Below are positions 59,401 through 64,000 of a stretch of 64,000 nucleotides of DNA, in pieces (the first letter of the stretch is position 1; every line of letters begins with the position of its first letter). The translations under genes and the position numbers were made by a program. The DNA is from Xestospongia bergquistia. Lineage: Eukaryota; Porifera; Demospongiae; Haplosclerida; Petrosiidae. The notes beneath the pieces were generated by a model. It did no database searches. It saw only the letters and a program-made list of their open reading frames with translations, and was not told the origin of the DNA. The stretch lies in the NCBI GenBank assembly GCA_963965975.1, contig OZ014416.1, forward strand, positions 5,704,001 through 5,768,000. The letters run 5' to 3'.

Positions 59401-61154
59401 AGATCAACGTCCTATACGTCATAATAAAATAAGTAATAGTAAATCATACATAACTACATGTATTATACGAGACTAATAAAACTATAGGACAGATCCAATA
59501 CACCATTCATAATGATAAAATATTTATATAAAAAGAACATGATGTAATTAGGATTATGTATATAACTAACAAAGACAATTAAACTATATTAAAAATAAAA
59601 GAATTACACTACTAACAATAAACAGTTCAATTGATTTTATATACATAACATATCTATAACTAGAACTAGAACAATAAGTGAATATCAATGACACCAATAT
59701 TTCTTGATATATGAAGACACTAAAATGACTTTTACACATTGAATAACAGATTTTCATGCACGTGACTGGCTTTCAGGCTGTAAAATAATATCCTCAGTAT
59801 ATTAATAAAATTGAAACTACATTCAAATATACACTTAATTACCAACTTAATAGAAGTTTCTACTACTATAATTCTACTGTCTAAGCAACCTTTTAGACTC
59901 TTAAAAATATATTCTATTGCCTTAAAAAATTTTAGCAATCAGAAATAGCTGTAGATTGAGAAAATCTTTCAATGATCAAGCTCAAAAATAGGTAATAACA
60001 TACAAAAACTTTTCTTTAAACATAACCATCTTACTTTAAACTCCTGTTGAACATAAGCTATCACTTACTGTTTTATAAATACATATATATGAGAAATATG
60101 AATATATGTTTTGAAGCTATAATGTATTAACAATCTATAGCAAATCTTAGGAATAACTCTGACTTTGGCGTTTTTAATTATTAATGTCGGTAAATGTTGC
60201 CTTCAAATGTTAGCCTTCCTTCATGGTGAATAATATTGCGTAGCAGTTATACAAGGTAAAACAATAGTATTGTTTTGATAAAGATCATGTCTAGAATCCC
60301 AGCAGAAAAAGCAATTCTTCAATGTCAAATTAATACTATAACCTAGACTCTTAACCATGGAACAATAGCTGTATTGATTTTACATTTAATAATGACTTTT
60401 TTCCTCCGGTACTGTAACATGAACTAGACAATAAAGGATATCATTATTATTAACAAAACTAGTCACTATTAATTTAAATAACACAGCACTATAAGCAGTA
60501 GTTGGAGTATTATCAAATACATATCATAATTGATTGCAATGTAAGTATGATAAAAGTCATTTTAAAAATGTAGTATGTAGGAATAGCAGTGTCAAAAAAT
60601 TCCTAAAACAAAGTACTAAGGTGAACACACAGAGACAGGTCCATATAATGATAGTAAATACAAGCATTGCTTACATAACTAATAGTATTTATCATGTGGT
60701 AATAACATGATCAGTTATAAATTAATGAATATTAACAGTGTAAATAATTATCATCTGTTTACACAATTGTCACAGATAAATAGATAAAATGTCCCTCAAC
60801 AAAAAGGCTATAGCTTGTAAGAAACTATCACTTCATGAACAATTTGAGTTAGGAAGAAGTTGTGTACATGCTATTATGAGGAAAAATGAGAAACATTTTG
60901 GTGGCTTAGGTAGCTCCATTTTGTTTATTTATGTAAGACTCAATTATTCAATTTAATAGCTATATGATTGCAATATACTGTAATCAATTGAATTCAACAG
61001 CCATTTTTCTGACGATATTTTTACATATTAAGCACTCCTCTGCTTAATAATAAAATGTAATGTATTGATTGTGTAGTAAAACATGCAAAATATTGTATTA
61101 TACTAAAATACTTACAATTTTGTTTTTCTGTCTCTCTGAAAGTTGAGCTGTCAT
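41833..61154 (-). CDS. Gene B: ankyrin-Roc-COR-Death Roco gene with membrane segment and mini-exon tail
   Basis: Coding exons on minus: 61154-61116, 59411-59319, 58940-58824, 58245-58147, 57556-57458, 56616-56515, 54804-54706, 53594-53493, 53352-53257, 51976-51878, 50599-50498, 48855-46780, 46627-46540, 46485-46141, 45992-45930, 45214-45113, 45069-45000 and 43845-43799, then up to 14 mini-exons (43539-42051) and a tentative last exon 41951-41833. Phases agree at every junction. About 1,280 residues precede the tail. Domain order is ankyrin repeats, Roc GTPase, COR, Death, one transmembrane helix, repetitive tail, with no kinase. The domain order to Death equals DAPK1 without its kinase. It is likely a GTP-regulated scaffold in death or defence signalling (inference). 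Unlike gene A it has no stop or frameshift. The 3' end is the least certain part. Confidence 0.75.
42051..43539 (-). CDS. Gene B array of 14 tandem mini-exons
   Basis: Exons at 43539-43483, 43436-43380, 43332-43276, 43227-43177, 43009-42952, 42905-42852, 42804-42754, 42705-42664, 42619-42563, 42512-42456, 42411-42355, 42307-42257, 42207-42151 and 42104-42051. Lengths are 42-58 bp, mostly 57. The period is about 101 bp, so each intron is only about 45 bp. Nearly all start GTAAACAAAGTGTATCT and end ACTACTG/GTAAAT, phase 1 on both sides, and encode GKQSVSHPSVRETRARSTT-like peptides. Twelve units keep a length divisible by three. The 58-bp unit and the unit at 42456 with a lost AG acceptor are probably skipped. 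The result would be a Ser/Thr/Arg-rich repeat tail of variable length. Confidence 0.75.
43023..43176. repeat. Microsatellite insertion inside the mini-exon array
   Basis: Two (TA)n runs enclose a unique 69-bp piece (43070-43138, starting CTGAAGTATCTAAGTCTGTT) that breaks the otherwise even 101-bp period. The piece is more G+C-rich than its surroundings and may be a small mobile insertion. Confidence 0.7.
43799..43845 (-). CDS. Gene B juxtamembrane exon
   Basis: 47 bp, joining phase 2 to phase 1, read WRTKFNVSIDVCSKMS. It directly follows the hydrophobic exon and begins with basic residues, as expected for the cytosolic side of a membrane helix. The same sequence survives as a relic behind gene A at 8200-8250. 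Confidence 0.55.
43846..44999. other. Gene B intron with repeat, MITE half and microsatellites
   Basis: Holds (TA)n runs near 43895-43910 and 44384-44413. The relative of the foldback MITE lies at 43970-44090. A member of the AAATGTA..GTGAGGATTATATC dispersed repeat lies near 44610-44690. The order matches the 3' flank of gene A. Confidence 0.5.
45000..45214 (-). CDS. Gene B exons encoding a basic stalk and a transmembrane helix
   Basis: Exon 45214-45113 reads STKRVGIVTRYLKKQNTFNA and on to QQAYQ. Exon 45069-45000 reads NNFYVGVWCAVSVIVATIAI, then VIW, an uninterrupted hydrophobic stretch of about 19 residues suited to span a membrane. Splice sites TCTATAG, GTATGT, AATATAG and GTAAGT are all good and the phases agree. 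A membrane-anchored Roco-Death protein would be unusual. The helix could also be buried or skipped by splicing. Confidence 0.55.
45930..45992 (-). CDS. Gene B short exon after Death
   Basis: 63 bp, phase 1 on both sides, reading AKTKGCGDICDDDLLELLTT. It ends TACTACTG/GTAAGG, the same ending as the tail mini-exons, so it may be their founder or a diverged member. Confidence 0.6.
46141..46627 (-). CDS. Gene B linker exon and Death-domain exon
   Basis: Exon 46627-46540 (VLSSPCLTQNEIIEVSKNRL and on) ends at donor AAAAG/GTTTGA in phase 1. The Death exon 46485-46141 begins after ATGATAG and contains FKWNIIGECLGIKYVYLASL, then VLQLWMDTMPKPVTWNTILQ, then VVIEIEKFLK, the six-helix Death pattern seen in gene A. 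The start of this exon includes codons (YCIYIYIIVT) that align with the 49-bp intron of gene A. Here the acceptor is ACTG instead of ACAG, so the intron seems to have been kept as coding sequence. Confidence 0.75.
46780..48855 (-). CDS. Gene B Roc-COR exon
   Basis: 692 codons, phase 0 at both ends. The last ankyrin unit begins YGDSLLHLACANGKVDVISY. The Roc Walker A is GNMTAGKSS, switch II is DFAGHQEYYSSH, and the fourth G motif is VVGSFADQ. The usual His or Lys is replaced by Phe, unlike gene A's GSHID, so nucleotide specificity or affinity may differ. The COR part includes GLVLFLRN, NGVLFNKN and a WKNGIYWKHRKDVVVEVTDD segment, and ends with a Ser/Thr-rich stretch. Residue-by-residue it aligns with gene A 2857-4911 over its whole length. 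Confidence 0.9.
48903..50497. other. Gene B intron, partly duplicated
   Basis: A (TA)n run lies at 48907-48933. 49680-49980 aligns with 56820-57060 (TTATCATAGTAA(T/C)(A/G)GCTG followed by AACTATTGCT), part of the internal ankyrin-block duplication. A + strand frame at 50012-50281 is not supported as a gene. Confidence 0.5.
50498..61154 (-). CDS. Gene B N-terminus and ankyrin-repeat exons 1-11
   Basis: Exon 1 reads MTAQLSERQKNKI. Most later exons hold one repeat of 31-34 codons in phase 0: LWRSAEYGHLEKVKQALQKG (59.4 kb), TPHTVAYVNAHNTIVEFLES (58.9), DEIMLAAAVRGLVDMVKEAI (58.2), GDTALHLASGNGHTKLVQFL (57.5), GKTPAHIAVQEGHVDALKLL (56.6), HSTALYYASSNGDIEIVQFL (54.8), GQSPLHLAYWKGHDNIIHLL (53.6), DALLLTSAENGDIENVTLAL (53.3), QVTALHLASTLGHCDIVQLL (51.9) and QTSAHYAAEKGHVGVLKLL (50.5). 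One-repeat-per-exon with symmetric phase 0 allows repeats to be added or lost without frame damage, and intron matches show that this happened. Ankyrins bind partner proteins. Confidence 0.85.
55600..56045 (+). pseudogene. pogo/Tigger-like transposase N-terminal relic in a gene B intron
   Basis: One frame reads RKKIDIAVEYDLLPSTPIAL, and, after a shift, CQRDPKCVDIDTVLFIWFTP, then IGVKTIPISDEVMKVMADEL. The second piece is the CENP-B-type HTH (D.AL..WF...R.K.IPIS...L..KA). It lies antisense to gene B between exons 56616-56515 and 54804-54706, with stops, so it is a dead insertion. Confidence 0.65.
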
Positions 61155-61900
61155 AGTTAGACCAGGATTAATAATAAGAACCTTATCTCTAGTAGAACAT
61201 TATACATATACATACATGCATATATATAACATATATATATAACTATAATAACAATTGTGTCATTTTGATCAAGGCCTTGGTTACTGTAGTTTCATTATGA
61301 TGCAAACCTAATACTAAATTACCACAAACCAAACCAGTCTACCTCAATATGTATAAAACTGTCAAAGTGTAATATTTGTATTTTTTGTCCAATATTTCAA
61401 GCACGAGATTGATACTATTTCAACTGAACTAATCAGTATATTAGTTACTATCATTGTAACTGTTAAAAAGATTGTCCTGCTACCAGAATTAATTTTAAAA
61501 TACACAAAATTATCCAAAGAGACGTACTTTGTCTCTAGAGTATCCACTATGATGTTTATATGAAGTAACATATCTCGTGTATGTAGTCAACAATTCAAGT
61601 AAACATTGTAATACGTACTGTAAGCGTTAATATGATATATGACACACGTATTATGAACATAAAGTACTACTAATTTACTTGTACTTTATATTACTTACCA
61701 ACTAAGTTACTGGTACACTATATCTTGAACATATACCGAGGTTTTAAGATCCACCTACAGGAATGTGCTGCTGCACGAATGTGCTGCTAACTTCAACAGA
61801 GTTATATCTTGCTCCTATCGCGCGATGACAGTGACAATTATGGGTGGGGCTCAAATCATTTCCAACTACAGGGGCTACCTCAGGCTTTTCATTTAGCAGT
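61155..61900 (-). promoter_or_regulatory. Gene B 5' flank / promoter region
   Basis: Upstream of the gene B ATG. It contains TATATATAACAT runs near 61220-61240, a conserved block around 61320-61360 and a CpG-containing TATCGCGCGATGACAG piece near 61808 next to TGGGTGGGGCT. The same block order is conserved in the orphan copy at 35640-36270, which suggests functional elements. No exact transcription start can be fixed. Confidence 0.4.
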
Positions 61901-62285
61901 AATTTAGTCTGACAAGCTGAAAGCTGACTTTTCAACTATCCATTCTTTTATTCATCTATTCAATCATCTATAAATTAATGTATCTTTTGACGTTGTTGGA
62001 TATAAATGAAATATCTACTTTTGGTCTTCTGGGGGAATGAGAATCAACTCCAGAGACAACCAATGTTAAAATACCTATCTTATTATTTCAAAAAGTGAGC
62101 ATTTTCATAAAGCAATGTCACCGTTATTTTGTAACTATCACTATAGACTCAGGATGGATTACCTCATATTACATCATTAACAGACATAAATGAAAAGAGA
62201 ACAGCTCCTGATATACATCAAAAGTTTAAAGGAATACTTGACTATAATTACTTGTTTAATTAAGGCAAGTATTAATTACTTAATA
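61901..62285. other. Non-coding stretch
   Basis: AT-rich spacer between the gene B promoter and the + strand relic. No feature recognised. Confidence 0.4.
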
Positions 62286-62289
62286 TTCA

Positions 62290-63300
62290 TTTTTCTAAGA
62301 CAGACAGAAAGTGCCCCTGTCATTGAGTCCCCTCCAATTTTTTATCATTCTGAACACCATAAAACATCTCCAGAATTACCTAGATTTGCGTTATTTGTAT
62401 CTGTGTAATCATCATCTTCAGAGAGAAGTAAAAGTAAAGGATTATTTGGTGCAATCAGATATGTAAGTTAACATTTATAATAACTCTAATTGTGCCTGTT
62501 TGTAAAAATATCTCTGTATATTTATTGTATATTCTACTGTTGTTATAAATGGATATTGATACAATGTAGTTTTATTAATAAAATAATGTCATTTATTAAC
62601 ATTCTTAGAATCCTATATTTGGGAGAAAGAATAAGACTACTACTGATATAAATACTACTGATGTCATGTTGATCTTAGACCTAGGAAGGATTATGAAGAG
62701 TGTTATTAATCAGGTATAAGATCAATAAATGTATTGGTAGTGTAAAGGACGCAAGTACAGTGTTCAGTAGGAACAAGATATGATGTCATAATAGTAACAT
62801 TTGCTATATTTCCTGCTTTATAACTGGATAAGAAAATACTGACATTTGTATTAAACAATGTTTAGTTTAAGGTGTCATTTTCAAATTTAATCATCAAATG
62901 AAGTGTCTAATTTTGTTATGTGGTATATTGTAACAAGTATACAATCAATTGGTGTGTAATGCTACGTTTTATTGCCAGGACTTTCAAATCGAAATTACCT
63001 CTTCCTAACAGACCAAGTTTAAATGTGAGTTTCCCACTGTTCCTTTTTTCTTTTCTCATACAGTTATTATATTCTCTGTAGCAATTTCATGACGTCTTTA
63101 AAGATGAGGCTATAGACCCTAATATCAGACACAACGAAGGATATACTGCTTTTTATTGGTATATTTAGAACCACAGAGATATGTTACTATTATTGTCTTC
63201 AAAGTGGGTGTGGTTTTGATATTGGTGCAAAAGATCACTTTTATAATACTCCATAATACATTGCAGCTGAGATATGTTTTAAAAAGAATTAAGCCTCTTG
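62290..63300 (+). pseudogene. Decayed ankyrin-type gene on the plus strand
   Basis: Exon-like pieces with splice-like borders: 62302-62458 (ESAPVIESPPIFYHSEHHKT and on, with TAA inside), 62611-62712 (NPIFGRKNKTTTDINTTDVM), 62980-63025 and 63083-63165 (QFHDVFKDEAIDPNIRHNEG, then YTAFYW). Near 63210-63270 DIGAKDHFYNTP is followed by a stop and YIAAEI, which is the N-terminal half of an ankyrin unit. Weak but repeated ankyrin signs suggest a relative of genes A and B, now broken. Confidence 0.4.
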
Positions 63301-63399
63301 TTAGAACAATTTTATTTTAAGTAAGAAGTAGCTTTGGAACTAAATTATGGTAAGTAACGATAATATTGGCTATAGACTACATCTGTATATGGATGATTG

Positions 63400-63640
63400 T
63401 GAGCCTAGAGTACTGATGTTCACTAGTCTAGTGCTTACTAATGGTATATCACTGTGGGCTGTAATCTCCTATTAGTGAACATCAATATTTACCACATTGT
63501 AAGTACTGATGTTTAGTAGTCAAGAGCTTACTAATGCTAGATATCCTAAGTCACTGGTAAATACTGGTATTTACTATAACTAAAGCTTACTAATGTTAAG
63601 TAACCTAGGTCACTGTAGTAAGTAGTGATAGAGTGTTTGT
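63400..63640. repeat. Imperfect tandem repeat, about 75-bp period, three units
   Basis: GTACTGATGTTCACTAGTCT, GTACTGATGTTTAGTAGTCA and ATACTGGTATTTACTATAAC, each followed by GCTTACTAATG and a GTCACTG string. Non-coding. Confidence 0.6.
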
Positions 63641-64000
63641 TAATTATAGCTATATAAAGGTATTAAGACACTGTAAGAGATGATCTCCAAATGTCTCCAT
63701 AGAGATGACTCCCTCTGTGTATAATAACTGGGTAACCTCCAACAGAAAAGAAACAGTTAAAAAGGATGTCCAAATATTTTTTGTAATGCTTTACAAGCAG
63801 GAACAGATGACTCATCTAAAAAACATTATGTTATTCATGCTACTATTTGATTCCTCACTTAATTCTGTTATTTTTACAGCAGTGGTGACTTCTATTTTCT
63901 TGAGAGTATTAACTGAAGAGTTCATTGTAGGACTACCGTTCTCATCACCCTTTTTAGTTCTACTCTTCAATCTCTGTCAGAGAAGGTTGTAGTACACTCA
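63641..64000 (+). other. End of window with an unrecognised 95-codon frame
   Basis: Frame 63705-63992 (MTPSVYNNWVTSNRKETVKK, later a hydrophobic part) has a TTTTTACAG acceptor-like site near 63880, so the true exon may begin there and run past the window. No family recognised. Confidence 0.25.

Noticed and set aside
60789..60960. Frame MSLNKKAIACKKLSLHEQFE on plus in gene B intron 1
   Set aside because: Short, unrecognised and without supporting splice sites. Left as possible chance or transposon scrap.
1..64000. Protein kinase domain attached to the Roco genes (LRRK or DAPK type)
   Set aside because: No HRD, DFG or glycine-loop motif found near either gene. DFAG in the Roc domain is the GTPase switch motif, not a kinase DFG.
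1..64000. Bacterial or symbiont contamination, tRNA or rRNA genes
   Set aside because: Spliceosomal introns throughout the main genes, no operon spacing or ribosome-binding sites, and no cloverleaf or rRNA stretch recognised by eye.

Overview
The window reads as invertebrate nuclear DNA, most likely from a demosponge of the Amphimedon kind. That organism call is an inference. It rests on the high AT content, many short GT-AG introns (one is 49 bp), a pair of kinase-less ankyrin-Roc-COR-Death genes, and a dense load of cut-and-paste transposons, foldback MITEs and a Penelope-like retroelement. I see no rRNA, tRNA or bacterial operon structure.

The two main genes face each other from opposite ends. 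Gene A (+, 934-6354, entering from beyond the left edge) has ankyrin exons, one large Roc-COR exon, a Death domain, two tiny in-phase exons and a C-terminal CARD-like helical domain. It carries a TAG stop in an ankyrin exon and a one-base deletion in the COR part, so it is probably a pseudogene unless these are assembly errors. Gene B (-, 61154 to about 41833) is open through twelve coding exons up to the end of COR and then through Death. It continues into a predicted transmembrane exon and a tail built from 14 tandem mini-exons of about 54-57 bp. Introns and 3' flanks of A and B share sequence in the same order, so the pair is an old inverted duplication whose C-termini were exchanged: CARD-like in A, membrane segment plus repeat tail in B. 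Known relatives such as DAPK1 combine ankyrin, Roc, COR and Death in death or stress signalling, and an innate-immune or cell-death role here is inference.

Between them lies an accessory zone. 6.4-8.4 kb holds tandem repeats, a hAT relic, a perfect 36-bp palindrome and relics of the gene-B-like 3' end. 9.4-9.95 kb is a secreted lysozyme-like gene. 11.36-15.03 kb and 28.15-33.72 kb are two copies, the first decayed and the second nearly whole, of a CACTG-ended transposon with divergent SAM-protein and transposase genes. 15-25 kb is a mosaic of dispersed repeats and gene relics. 25.24-27.47 kb is a Penelope-like element in inverted-repeat form, with RT and GIY-YIG coding and hammerhead-like motifs at both ends, flanked by a 12-bp direct repeat. 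18.8-21.5 kb and 36.3-39.3 kb are two copies of one segment carrying CARD-like fragments and copy-specific tandem expansions. 34.85-36.3 kb is an orphan copy of gene B's promoter and first exon.

To the right of gene B a weak, stop-containing ankyrin-like relic lies on the + strand (62.3-63.3 kb). Intron and exon boundaries were read by eye from splice motifs, reading frame and alignment between the copies, and no transcript data were available.
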